From: Chloroflexota bacterium
GTDB lineage: Bacteria; Chloroflexota; Dehalococcoidia; SM23-28-2; HRBIN24
Length of the DNA stretch: 58,641 nt
Reading direction: 5' to 3'
Assembly (NCBI GenBank): GCA_030550295.1
Contig: JAUQPQ010000002.1
Location: 1 to 58,641, forward strand
Within the stretch, counting starts at the first letter, position 1; each line of letters opens with the position of its first letter. The notes below the pieces were generated by a model that worked only from the letters and a program-made list of their open reading frames with translations, did no database searches and was not told where the DNA came from. Of this stretch, positions 6,086-14,042 are shown in pieces. The position numbers were made by a program, and so were the translations under genes.

Positions 6086-8188
6086 TTAGCTACCGATCGC
6101 ACCACACCCAGGCGGCAAGTTAACAGGGAGCCCCACTATGTACCGCAGGATGAGGAGGGCGTCCACTGCGTCTACTTGGCCATCACAGTTGATGTCGCCT
6201 TTGACGGTGCCCACGCTGGTGGATGTGCAGTCGTAGTTATCGGGCTCGGTGTTGGTGTTGTCTAGGCCCTCGCCTACGCCGCCACAGGCCAGGTCAGCAT
6301 CATCGGCCCCTTCGTTGGCTTCGTCCACCACGTTGGTAGGATCGACCAGGGCGCCGTTGAGGATGTTACTACCCACGGGGGCCGTGACCTGGGCTGTTAT
6401 GGTGATCGTCTCTGTTCCTCCAGGTGGGGTGTTGAAGGGGCCGCAGCGGATGGTAGCCGCCCCTGGCCAGGGTGGGTCCCCGGCAAAAGAAGGTGCTATC
6501 TGGTCGCAGTCGCCCTCGGTGGTAGTGAAGGAAGTTACAGTGATGCCGCTACTTATGAAGTCGTCCACGTAGTAGTTGTTAGCCGCCGCCGTCCCCACGT
6601 TCTGGACCGTAATAGTGTAAGTGATGGTAGCACCAGAGGCCACGCTGATAGGCCCGCTCTTGGTGATGACCAGGTCGGAGCCTCCTACCTGGTGTAGAGC
6701 GCAATCGAAGTTGTCAGGTTCGGTAGCTACACCGGTATCCTGGCCCTCCCCTACGTTGCTGCAGTTGAAGTCGGGGTCGTCGGCGTCCTCGTTGAGCTCG
6801 GTGATCTCGTCCAGGGGGTCTACGGTGACTCCTTCTAGGACAGAACCTGAAGCGACGGTCACGGTAGCCTGGACGGTAAAGGTACGGGAGATGGGGCCAT
6901 TGGTGAGGAACTCTAAGTCGCACTCGATGGTGTTGCCGGCCACAGAGCAGTCTACCCCCGTGCCCTCGGTCACGTCGGTGATGCTAAGGCCGAAGGTGAG
7001 GCTGTCTTGCACCTTTACCACCCTGGCAGCAGCCCCTACCTTGTTCACCGTCACCTGATAGGTGATGGTAGAGCCCGAGGTCACCACCGAGCCCTCAGCT
7101 GGGTTGGCTGTCTTGGTCACTACCAGGTCTATAGAGCCCACCGTATGCTCGGTGCAGTCGAAGTTGTCCGGCTCATCATTGGGCCCTGCATCCGTCCCCT
7201 CCCCTACAGTTGAGCAGTCTAGGTCTGGGTCATCGGCGTCGTCATTGGTCTCGGTTATGTCGTTGTTAGGATCGACATAAACCCCTTGGCGGAGGGTGGC
7301 GCCAATAGCAGCGTTCGTGTTAACTCTCACTACTATGTCGAAGGTGGCTGTCAAGTCGTCCACGCTAAGGTTAGGGTCGTCCTCTTCAGGAAAGTCGACG
7401 GTACAGTTGGCCTGGGAGGGGGTATGGGTGCAAGATACGTTTGGGCCCGCTACCACATCTACGATGGCCACAGGCCCAGAGACCATGTCCCGCACAGGCA
7501 CCCCTAGGGCAGCGGCCCCGTTCTTGCGTACTGTCACCGTGTAGAGGACGGTGGAGCCGGGAGCTACCTGCTCGCTTTCGGCAGGAACCGCCGTCTTGGT
7601 AGCCATCAGGTCTATTGAGCCGATAGTGTGTATGAGACAGTCGAAGTTGTCCGGCTCATCAGGGGTCCCTGCATCCGTCCCCTCCCCTACAGTTGAGCAG
7701 CTAAGGGTGGGATGGTCAGCATCATCGTTGTCCTCTGTTAGTTGGTCTCCAGGGTCAGCTAGGGCGCCGAGGAGAACGTTGCCGCTGGGGGCAGTGACCC
7801 TCACCGTCACGTCTAACGTGATAGACTGTCCCGCCCCTAGCTGGTTGTTAAGTTGGCAGTCTATGGTAGTCACGGGGGGAGCAGTGCAGGTCATGGGGCC
7901 GGTGACGGACTCTATGTCGCCGTTGTCGGACTGAAGCCTCAAAGCGGGAGTGGCGTCAGTTGTGGATATAGCTGTATCCCCTGCGTTGCGCAACACCACC
8001 GTGTAGCGGATAAGGCTGCCCTGGGCCACCAACTCCGTGGTGGCAGGGCTGACGGAGGTGATGGTTACCTGAAAGTCCTTCCCTGGCGCAGCGCTCGTCT
8101 CCCTGACATCGTTGGCGTACAGGATGGAGACGACCGTCATCAGGACCAAAAGAGGCAACAAGATTATGCTCCTGCGCCATCTACCCAT
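6086..8188 (-). CDS. Secreted DUF11-repeat protein with C-terminal dockerin-like EF-hand segment
   Basis: A 700-residue exported protein of unknown function. It starts with a signal sequence (MGRWRRSIILLPLLVLMTVV, then an AA-like cleavage zone before GKDF). Four immunoglobulin-like DUF11/CARDB-type modules of about 155 residues follow, each opening with a TxTV/YxVTV strand pattern and closing with a Cys-containing acidic segment, VGEG-D-(n)-EPDNFDC, seen four times near residues 165, 320, 480 and 640. The C-terminus, GDINCDGQVDAVDALLILRY, is a single dockerin-type calcium loop; a true dockerin normally has two. Two of the four linkers are almost identical in DNA, suggesting recent internal duplication. 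A ribosome site AAGGGGG precedes the ATG. It is likely a cell-surface or matrix protein. Confidence 0.8.
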   Translation of the reverse strand: MGRWRRSIILLPLLVLMTVVSILYANDVRETSAAPGKDFQVTITSVSPATTELVAQGSLIRYTVVLRNAGDTAISTTDATPALRLQSDNGDIESVTGPMTCTAPPVTTIDCQLNNQLGAGQSITLDVTVRVTAPSGNVLLGALADPGDQLTEDNDDADHPTLSCSTVGEGTDAGTPDEPDNFDCLIHTIGSIDLMATKTAVPAESEQVAPGSTVLYTVTVRKNGAAALGVPVRDMVSGPVAIVDVVAGPNVSCTHTPSQANCTVDFPEEDDPNLSVDDLTATFDIVVRVNTNAAIGATLRQGVYVDPNNDITETNDDADDPDLDCSTVGEGTDAGPNDEPDNFDCTEHTVGSIDLVVTKTANPAEGSVVTSGSTITYQVTVNKVGAAARVVKVQDSLTFGLSITDVTEGTGVDCSVAGNTIECDLEFLTNGPISRTFTVQATVTVASGSVLEGVTVDPLDEITELNEDADDPDFNCSNVGEGQDTGVATEPDNFDCALHQVGGSDLVITKSGPISVASGATITYTITVQNVGTAAANNYYVDDFISSGITVTSFTTTEGDCDQIAPSFAGDPPWPGAATIRCGPFNTPPGGTETITITAQVTAPVGSNILNGALVDPTNVVDEANEGADDADLACGGVGEGLDNTNTEPDNYDCTSTSVGTVKGDINCDGQVDAVDALLILRYIVGLPVNLPPGCGAIGS

Positions 8189-8271
8189 TGTCCGACCCCC
8201 TTGCTAAATCATGTCCCTCCTATAAAGGGACAACGCATAGGGCCGCAGAATGTTACGCAACTTACGTCGCG

Positions 8272-8301
8272 TTGACAGAGGGCGGAGAAAGGGGTTAGAA
8301 T
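8272..8301 (+). promoter_or_regulatory. Sigma70-type promoter for the bifunctional nuclease gene
   Basis: TTGACA (8272-8277) and TAGAAT (8296-8301) are separated by 18 bases, putting transcription start near 8308, about 27 bases before the GTG start at 8335. The -35 is a perfect consensus and the -10 matches five of six positions. Confidence 0.65.
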
Positions 8302-8334
8302 GCCGTTGCATGCTAGGGATGGGGGTAGGGTGCC

Positions 8335-8877
8335 GTGATCGAGATGGTAGTGGACAGCGTAAGGGTTAGCTTGGCTAGCTACCAGCGGGTGGTGATCCTG
8401 AAAGAGAAGTACGCTGACCGCTATTTGCCCATCTGGATTGGGCCAGCGGAGGCCGATGCCATTGCAGTGCGCCTGCAAGAAGTAGCGGTGGCCCGACCCC
8501 TTACCCATGACCTGCTGCGTTCGGTGATTGAGGCCTTGGGGGCCAGGGTGAGCCACGTGGTAGTCAACGACCTGGCCAACGACACCTTCTACGCCCGCAT
8601 ATATTTGGAAAGCAATGGCCGCCTATTGGAGATCGACTCCCGACCTAGCGACGCCATCGCCTTGGCAGTGCGTACCCAGTCGCCTATCTATGCCGAGGAA
8701 TCAGTCCTGGAGAGGGCTGGGGTTAGGCTAGAAGAGGAAGAGACAGGCCAAGAAGAGAAGCCAGCCACAGAGCCTCGCCGTAGCCTTAGCCCCGAGGAGC
8801 TGGAAAAGCTTTCTCCCTTCCGAGAGGTCATCGAGAGCCTAGACCTGGAGGACTTGGGCAAGGGCCCCGAGGCGTAG
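8335..8877 (+). CDS. Bifunctional nuclease family protein (DUF151)
   Basis: A 180-residue protein whose first about 130 residues match the BFN/DUF151 fold: VVILKEKYADRYLPIWIGPA, EADAIA, THDL, then LEIDSRPSDAIALAVR. The RPSDAIALA segment is the family's most conserved part. Members are found in bacteria and plants; some have been reported to have nuclease activity, but the physiological role is poorly settled. The C-terminal 45 residues are acidic and probably disordered. The GTG start at 8335 follows GGGGGTAGGG. The gene lies immediately upstream of the ATP synthase operon but has its own promoter, and the operon has another, so co-regulation is not implied. Confidence 0.88.
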   Translation: MIEMVVDSVRVSLASYQRVVILKEKYADRYLPIWIGPAEADAIAVRLQEVAVARPLTHDLLRSVIEALGARVSHVVVNDLANDTFYARIYLESNGRLLEIDSRPSDAIALAVRTQSPIYAEESVLERAGVRLEEEETGQEEKPATEPRRSLSPEELEKLSPFREVIESLDLEDLGKGPEA

Positions 8878-8889
8878 CTGGCGAGGGTA

Positions 8890-8918
8890 TTGGCCTCCAG
8901 GCATAGTAGTGATACAAT
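8890..8918 (+). promoter_or_regulatory. Promoter of the ATP synthase operon
   Basis: TTGGCC (8890-8895, four of six consensus bases) and TACAAT (8913-8918, five of six) are spaced by 17 bases. Transcription would begin near 8925, 24 bases before the first gene of the operon at 8949. The -10 is embedded in a Rex-like inverted repeat. Confidence 0.65.
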
Positions 8919-8924
8919 TCACAG
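8907..8924 (+). promoter_or_regulatory. Candidate Rex operator over the atp promoter -10
   Basis: TAGTGATACAATTCACAG matches 11 of the 14 defined positions of the widely conserved Rex site TTGTGAA-N4-TTCACAA, with the inner GTGA/TCAC arms intact. It covers the -10 hexamer, the standard position for repression. The rex gene itself lies at 18192-18854. Rex leaves DNA when NADH is high, so this would raise ATP synthase expression under reducing conditions. Site identity is by consensus comparison only. Confidence 0.55.
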
Positions 8925-8948
8925 GGCCAGGCCCATGGGGCGGCAGTC

Positions 8949-9167
8949 ATGGGTAAGTTGCCGCCTGCCATTCGTTTAGTGGGCCTCGGTTGGTATATTG
9001 CCCTGAGCATCGCCTTGCCAGTGGGGGGAGGCGTACTGCTAGACGCGCGGCTGGGCACGCGCCCGCTGCTGGCCATAATAGGCCTGGCTGCAGGGCTTCT
9101 TTTGGCCTTCTGGGGAGCTTATAGGATGGTGGTGGAGGCCACGAAAAAAGACGAGGGGAGGCGATGA
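8949..9167 (+). CDS. AtpZ/AtpI-type small membrane protein of the ATP synthase operon
   Basis: A 72-residue protein with two transmembrane helices (about 9-30 and 38-60) separated by a short loop, DARLGTRP, and a charged C-terminus KKDEGRR. Size, hairpin topology and first position in an atp operon match the AtpZ/AtpI group, implicated in c-ring assembly or Mg2+/Ca2+ transport. It overlaps atpB by four bases (ATGA). The family is very divergent; assignment relies on topology and position, and the G-x-LLD-x-x-x-G segment fits AtpZ best. Confidence 0.75.
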   Translation: MGKLPPAIRLVGLGWYIALSIALPVGGGVLLDARLGTRPLLAIIGLAAGLLLAFWGAYRMVVEATKKDEGRR

Positions 9168-10216
9168 GGGGTAGGGCCGTCCTGCTGGGCCTAGTGCTTT
9201 TGGCCATACTGGGTTTTGTATTTTTGCGTGGCCCCAGCCCTCACATCCAGATCAAAGCAGAGGTGCTCGCCTCCCTTGGGCCTGTAAACATCACTAACAC
9301 CATGGTGACTTCCTGGATAGTGGTGGCCCTCCTCATCGTCCTTGTCTTCCTCCTCACCCGGCGGTGGGAGCTGGTGCCCCGTGGCCCCCAGAACTTCGTC
9401 GAGGCGGTGGTGGAGGCCTTCTTCAACTTGGCATCCCAGATGGTGGGGGAGAGGCTAGCCCGTCGCTTCTTGCCTGTAACTGCCACCATCTTCTTCTTCA
9501 TCCTCTTTGCTAACTGGTTCTCCCTTGCGCCGGTGTTCAACGCCATAGGCCTGGTCAAGGAGGTGGTGCCTTCAGAGGAGGGTGCTGCCCACGAGGGGAA
9601 GGCCTTCGTCATGGAGAAGGTAGACTTGGGCCCCCTGCCCATAGCCTTTACCCTGCCCTCCAGCCCTGATAGGTTACAGGGGGAGGCTATTGAGCTGAAC
9701 GAGCCGGAGGCAGAGACGAAGGTAGAGGAGAAGCGGGCAGAGGGTAAGCTGGTGGGCGAGTTCTTGCCCTTCCTGCGCAGCATGAACACTGATGTAAATA
9801 TGCCCCTGGCCTTAGCCGTCGCCGCCAGTATCGCTGTGGAGTACTGGGGGATAAGCGCTCTGGGGCTTGGAGCTTACGGCCGCACCTTCTTCAACTTTGG
9901 CAAGCTGGGGAGGGGGCTGCGGTCATTGCGGCCTATGGCTATCATGGAGGGGGCGGTAGACGCCTTTGTAGGGCTATTGGAGCTGGTATCGCACCTGGTG
10001 CGTCTAGTGAGCTTCACCTTCCGTCTCTTTGGGAACATGTTTGCCGGGGAAGTGGTGATCCTTATGTTCACCTTCTTGGTGCCACTGCTCCTAACCCTGC
10101 CCTTCTATGGGCTAGAGCTATTTGTAGGGATCGTTCAGGCCTTTATCTTTGCTGCCCTCACCCTTGTATTTGGGCTGGGGGCAGTGGAGCACGCCGCTGC
10201 TGGGGAACATCATTAA
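9164..10216 (+). CDS. atpB: ATP synthase F0 subunit a
   Basis: Subunit a forms the two proton half-channels against the c-ring. The 350-residue protein carries the essential Arg in the C-terminal signature LVSFTFRLFGNMFAGE and the closing helices EL-VGIVQAFIFAALTLVF. An N-terminal helix (4-20) is followed by a first membrane segment near 45-65. Between the second membrane helix (ILFANWFSLAPVF) and the STDVN-like segment (MNTDVNMPLAL) lies a loop of about 75 residues rich in Glu and Lys (roughly 130-205), much longer than in the E. coli protein. The gene is translationally coupled to the upstream atpZ-like gene and followed by atpE after 14 bases. Confidence 0.93.
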   Translation: MRGRAVLLGLVLLAILGFVFLRGPSPHIQIKAEVLASLGPVNITNTMVTSWIVVALLIVLVFLLTRRWELVPRGPQNFVEAVVEAFFNLASQMVGERLARRFLPVTATIFFFILFANWFSLAPVFNAIGLVKEVVPSEEGAAHEGKAFVMEKVDLGPLPIAFTLPSSPDRLQGEAIELNEPEAETKVEEKRAEGKLVGEFLPFLRSMNTDVNMPLALAVAASIAVEYWGISALGLGAYGRTFFNFGKLGRGLRSLRPMAIMEGAVDAFVGLLELVSHLVRLVSFTFRLFGNMFAGEVVILMFTFLVPLLLTLPFYGLELFVGIVQAFIFAALTLVFGLGAVEHAAAGEHH

Positions 10217-10230
10217 TGGGGAGGTGAACC

Positions 10231-10539
10231 ATGGACTGGCTCCTTTCCCTGCTGCCGCCAGTGACTGAGGCGCTGCGGGCTATAGCCCAGGAACAGACCA
10301 ACATGGTCTTTTCCGATGAAGGCCTGCGGTTCCTGGCGGCCGGCTTCGCTATGGCGCTGGGCGCTATAGGCCCGGCCATAGCCATTGGCAATATGGCCGG
10401 CAGGGCCATGGAAGCCTTGGGGCGCAACCCTGAGGCACAACCGGCCATCCAGACGAGCCTTATTTTGAGCCTGGCCTTTGCCGAGGCCATCGGTATCTAC
10501 GCCTTGGTAACGGCGGTGATGATCGGCTTCGTCTTCTAG
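10231..10539 (+). CDS. atpE: ATP synthase F0 subunit c
   Basis: The proteolipid that forms the rotating c-ring. Of 102 residues, the last about 75 make the usual hairpin: GAIGPAIAIG in helix 1, the polar loop ALGRNPEA, and the ion-binding Glu in helix 2, LAFAEAIGIYAL. The residue after the Glu is Ala, not Ser/Thr, and no Gln is seen in helix 1, so the site looks proton- rather than sodium-specific. The N-terminus carries about 28 residues more than a minimal subunit c; these may be a cleaved leader or an extra periplasmic segment. A strong ribosome site (GGGGAGGTGA) fits high expression. Confidence 0.93.
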   Translation: MDWLLSLLPPVTEALRAIAQEQTNMVFSDEGLRFLAAGFAMALGAIGPAIAIGNMAGRAMEALGRNPEAQPAIQTSLILSLAFAEAIGIYALVTAVMIGFVF

Positions 10540-10550
10540 GGGGTGGGTGT

Positions 10551-11087
10551 ATGGCGTTTTTGGCGGGGTTCGTAGATGGGCTGAAGGCCCTGGGCATAAA
10601 CCTGCCCACCCTGCTGGCCCAGCTAGTGAATTTCACCGTCCTTTTAGTGGTGCTCTATCTTCTGGCCTACAAGCCGGTGATGCGCATGCTGGACGAGCGG
10701 CGCCGACGCATCCAGGAAGGGCTTGAGGCCTCAGAGGAGGCGAAGAGGCGTCTGGCCCAGGCCGAAGAAGAGGCAAGGGCCCAGATGGAAAGGACACGCC
10801 TAGAGGCCCAGGCCATCGTTGCCCAGGCCCAAGAGCTAGCCCGTCGTCTCCAGGAAGAGGCTAGGGCCCAAGCCCGCCAGGAGGCGGAGCAGATCTTGGC
10901 CCGGGCCAGGGAGGAGATCGTCTTAGAAAGGGACGCCGCCATCGCCCAGCTGAGGCGGGAGTTCGCCGACCTCACCGTGCAGGCAGCCGAGAGGGTTATA
11001 AGGCAGGCCCTAGACCGGGAAGCCCACCGCCGCCTTATTGAAGAGGCCCTTTCCCAATCACCTTTGGGCGATGGAGGGGGACAGTAA
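10551..11087 (+). CDS. atpF: ATP synthase F0 subunit b
   Basis: Subunit b is the peripheral stalk. The 178-residue protein has a single N-terminal membrane helix (about 18-42, TLLAQLVNFTVLLVVLYLLA) then a long charged coiled coil dominated by Ala, Glu, Arg and Gln, with the family's conserved RMLDERRRRI segment just after the membrane. The C-terminus (AERVIRQALDREAHRRLIEE) is the part that contacts subunit delta. ATG 10551 comes 11 bases after the atpE stop. Confidence 0.93.
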   Translation: MAFLAGFVDGLKALGINLPTLLAQLVNFTVLLVVLYLLAYKPVMRMLDERRRRIQEGLEASEEAKRRLAQAEEEARAQMERTRLEAQAIVAQAQELARRLQEEARAQARQEAEQILARAREEIVLERDAAIAQLRREFADLTVQAAERVIRQALDREAHRRLIEEALSQSPLGDGGGQ

Positions 11088-11090
11088 GGG

Positions 11091-11630
11091 TTGATACGCA
11101 ATCCAGCAGCGAAACGTTACGCCGAAGCCATCTTCCAACTGGCCAAAGAGCAAGGACGATTAGAGGAGTGGGCCCAAAACCTGGAGATCATCGCCCAGGC
11201 CATGGGCCAACCCGACGTGGCCCGCCCCTTAGAGGATGCTCGCCTCCCCACGGAGGTGAAGATACGCATTGTAGAAGAGGCGATGTCTGGCCTTGACGGC
11301 CTAGCCCTCAACTTGGCCAAGCTCCTGGTCCTCAAGGGCCGCCCTTCCTTGGCCCCAGACATCGCCCGCGTTTACAGGGAGATGGTGGAGAGGGAGAAGG
11401 GGGTCATCCATGTACGGGTGCTCACAGCTATACCCTTGACGAGGGATGAACAGAAGGGGCTTAAGCAGCGCCTGGAGGAGGCCCTGCGGCGTTCTGTAGT
11501 GCTGGAAGTGGCAGTGGACGAGGAGATCGTAGGTGGGATCGTCCTACAGATAGGAGACAGGGTCATCGATGCCAGCACCAGGGCCCAACTGGAGGCCCTG
11601 CGGCGGCACTTGGCCGAGGCGCGCGTGTAG
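11091..11630 (+). CDS. atpH: ATP synthase F1 subunit delta
   Basis: Subunit delta joins the peripheral stalk to the top of F1. The 179-residue protein starts NPAAKRYAEAIFQLAKEQGR, the typical delta opening, and ends with VDEEIVGGIVLQIGDRVIDA, the conserved C-terminal signature. The start is TTG at 11091, three bases past the atpF stop; GGAGGGGG about 10 bases upstream supports it and no ATG lies nearby in frame. Confidence 0.92.
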   Translation: MIRNPAAKRYAEAIFQLAKEQGRLEEWAQNLEIIAQAMGQPDVARPLEDARLPTEVKIRIVEEAMSGLDGLALNLAKLLVLKGRPSLAPDIARVYREMVEREKGVIHVRVLTAIPLTRDEQKGLKQRLEEALRRSVVLEVAVDEEIVGGIVLQIGDRVIDASTRAQLEALRRHLAEARV

Positions 11631-11639
11631 GAGGGAAAG

Positions 11640-13151
11640 ATGACGGTAAGGCCAGACGAGATAGCCTCTATCATCCGCCGCCAGATAGAGGAATTTAGCC
11701 CCACCATCGTAGCCGCCGAGGTGGGGACAGTCATTGAGGCCGGCGATGGGGTGGCCCGCATATGGGGGCTACGCCAGTGCATGTATAGCGAGGTCCTAGA
11801 GTTCGAGCGGGGGGTGCTGGGGTTGGCCCTCAACCTGGAAGAGGACACGGTGGGGGCCATCGTCCTAGGGGACTACACCATGGTGCGAGAAGGAGACGAG
11901 GTGCGCACCACGGGACGGGTCATAGAGACGCCTGTGGGCGAGGAGCTTTTAGGACGGGTAGTGGACCCCCTTGGCCGCCCCCTCGACGGCAAAGGGCCCA
12001 TCCGCTACCGCCGCACCCGCCCTGTGGAGCGCATCGCCCCCAACGTGGTGATGCGCAAAAGCGTGGACACCCCCGTCCACACCGGCATCAAGGCTATCGA
12101 CGCCATGATCCCCATCGGCAGGGGCCAGCGAGAGCTCATCATCGGCGACCGCTTCACAGGGAAGACGGCCATATGCCTGGACGCCATCATCGCCCAAAAG
12201 GGGGGCAACCTTTACTGCATCTACGTAGCCATAGGCCAGCAGGCCTCCAAGGTGGCCGAGGTGGTGGCTACCCTTGAAGAACATGGGGCCATGGAGCACA
12301 CCATTGTGGTGGCCGCTACCGCTGCCGACCCTGCCCCCCTCCAGTACTTGGCGCCCTACGCCGGCTGCGCCATGGGGGAGGAGTTCATGGAGCAGGGCAA
12401 AGACGCCCTCATCATATACGACGACCTCACCAAGCACGCCTGGGCCTACCGCCAGATGTCCCTCCTTTTGCGCCGGCCCCCTGGCCGGGAGGCCTACCCT
12501 GGCGACGTCTTCTACCTGCACTCCCGCCTGCTGGAACGGGCAGCCAAGATGGCGCCTGAGTATGGAGGTGGCTCCCTCACCGCCCTTCCTATCATTGAGA
12601 CCCAGGCCGGCGACATCTCCGCCTACATCCCCACCAACGTCATCTCCATCACCGATGGACAGATCTACCTGGAGACAGACCTCTTCAACGCCGGGGTGAG
12701 GCCAGCCATTAATGCTGGCCTCTCCGTCTCCAGAGTGGGAGGGGCAGCCCAGACCCGAGCCATGCGCAAGGTGGCAGGAGGCCTACGGCTGGCCCTGGCC
12801 CAGTACCGAGAGCTGGCCACCTTCGCCCAGTTCGGTACCGGTGAGCTAGATGTGGCCACCCGCCGCCAGCTGGAGCGAGGTATGCGCCTCACCGAGATCC
12901 TCAAGCAGCCCCAGTACCAGCCGCAGAAGCTCTGGCAAGAGGTGACCATCATCTACTGCGGCATCCACGGTTTCCTGGACGATGTGCCCGTGGCCAAGGT
13001 TCGCAGCTTCGAGGCCGCCTTCCACCGCTTCTTGGAGACCCAACACCCTGACATCGTCCGGGCCATAGAGGAGACGAAAGACCTATCGCCGGAGACGGAG
13101 GAGAAGCTGCGCCAGGCGATAGAGCAGTTCAAGGCAACCGTACCCTACTAA
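11640..13151 (+). CDS. atpA: ATP synthase F1 subunit alpha
   Basis: The non-catalytic nucleotide-binding subunit of F1, 503 residues. The P-loop is GDRFTGKTAICLDAI (the usual Gln before TGKT is Phe). VISITDGQIYLE and SVSRVGGAAQTRAM, containing the arginine finger that reaches the beta-subunit site, are both present. The beta-barrel N domain (about 25-95) and the C-terminal helical domain are complete. AGGAGGG precedes ATG 11640, 9 bases after atpH. Confidence 0.96.
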   Translation: MTVRPDEIASIIRRQIEEFSPTIVAAEVGTVIEAGDGVARIWGLRQCMYSEVLEFERGVLGLALNLEEDTVGAIVLGDYTMVREGDEVRTTGRVIETPVGEELLGRVVDPLGRPLDGKGPIRYRRTRPVERIAPNVVMRKSVDTPVHTGIKAIDAMIPIGRGQRELIIGDRFTGKTAICLDAIIAQKGGNLYCIYVAIGQQASKVAEVVATLEEHGAMEHTIVVAATAADPAPLQYLAPYAGCAMGEEFMEQGKDALIIYDDLTKHAWAYRQMSLLLRRPPGREAYPGDVFYLHSRLLERAAKMAPEYGGGSLTALPIIETQAGDISAYIPTNVISITDGQIYLETDLFNAGVRPAINAGLSVSRVGGAAQTRAMRKVAGGLRLALAQYRELATFAQFGTGELDVATRRQLERGMRLTEILKQPQYQPQKLWQEVTIIYCGIHGFLDDVPVAKVRSFEAAFHRFLETQHPDIVRAIEETKDLSPETEEKLRQAIEQFKATVPY

Positions 13152-13155
13152 GGCG

Positions 13156-14031
13156 ATGCTGAGCCTACGCCTCATCAGACGGCGCATCCGCACCGTCCAG
13201 AACATCGCCAAGGTGACCAGGGCGATGGAGCTGGTGGCCGCATCCAAGATGCGTCGGGCGCAAATGGCAGCCCTGGCCTCCCGCCCCTACGCGGAGCGGA
13301 TGCGCTGGGTACTAGCCGATTTGGCCGAGACCATCCCCTTCTTGGAGCCTGAGCAGATACACCCCCTTCTGCGCCCTAGGCCCCAGGTGAGGGCCGTAGA
13401 GCTCATCCTCATCACGCCCGATAGGGGCCTGTGTGGAGGGCTACCCTCCCACCTAAACCGCGAAGCAGTCCAGTTTATAACGCAGATCTCTTGCCCTGTC
13501 CGACTGGTGACGGTAGGTAGAAAGGGGCGCGACTTCTTCCTGCGCTTTGGCCACCAACTGGTGGCCGAGTTTACAGGCATCACCGACCGTCCCACCTACG
13601 AGGACGTTATACCCATCGCCCAAGTAGCCATGCAGGACTATCTCTCAGAGGAGGTCGACGCCGTCCACTTGCTATATCCCCGCTTCGTCAGCACCACAGT
13701 CCAGAAGCCAGAGTTGCTCAAGCTTTTGCCCGTGGAGCCGCCGACAGAGAAGATTACCTGGCGCTATGACTACATCTATGAGCCGGGAAGGGAGGCGGTG
13801 CTGGCCGAGCTTTTGCCTCGCTACATAGAGCGCCAAATTTACGGTGCCCTCCTGGAGGCCTCGGCCAGTGAGCATTCGGCCCGTATGGTGGCCATGCGTA
13901 ACGCCACCGATAACGCCAACGAGCTGGTCAAGGAGCTAACCCTCTTGGCGAACAAGGCGCGCCAGGAGTCCATCACCAAAGAGCTTCTAGAGCTGGTAGC
14001 CGGAATGGAGGCCCTAAAGGCCCAAAGATAG
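13156..14031 (+). CDS. atpG: ATP synthase F1 subunit gamma (central rotor)
   Basis: Subunit gamma is the rotating shaft inside the alpha3beta3 ring. At 291 residues it is of usual size. The N-terminal coiled-coil helix reads RLIRRRIRTVQNIAKVTRAM and ELVAASKMRRA; the middle domain has TPDRGLCGGLPS; the C-terminal helix has SARMVAMRNATDNANELV, matching the family signature. It starts 5 bases after the atpA stop and is followed by atpD after 11 bases. Confidence 0.95.
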   Translation: MLSLRLIRRRIRTVQNIAKVTRAMELVAASKMRRAQMAALASRPYAERMRWVLADLAETIPFLEPEQIHPLLRPRPQVRAVELILITPDRGLCGGLPSHLNREAVQFITQISCPVRLVTVGRKGRDFFLRFGHQLVAEFTGITDRPTYEDVIPIAQVAMQDYLSEEVDAVHLLYPRFVSTTVQKPELLKLLPVEPPTEKITWRYDYIYEPGREAVLAELLPRYIERQIYGALLEASASEHSARMVAMRNATDNANELVKELTLLANKARQESITKELLELVAGMEALKAQR

Positions 14032-14042
14032 GAGGTGACATC

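Noticed and set aside
6714..6923. Arg-rich small protein on the reverse strand inside the secreted protein gene
   Set aside because: It is an alternative frame of a repetitive GC-rich gene without its own ribosome site or homology.
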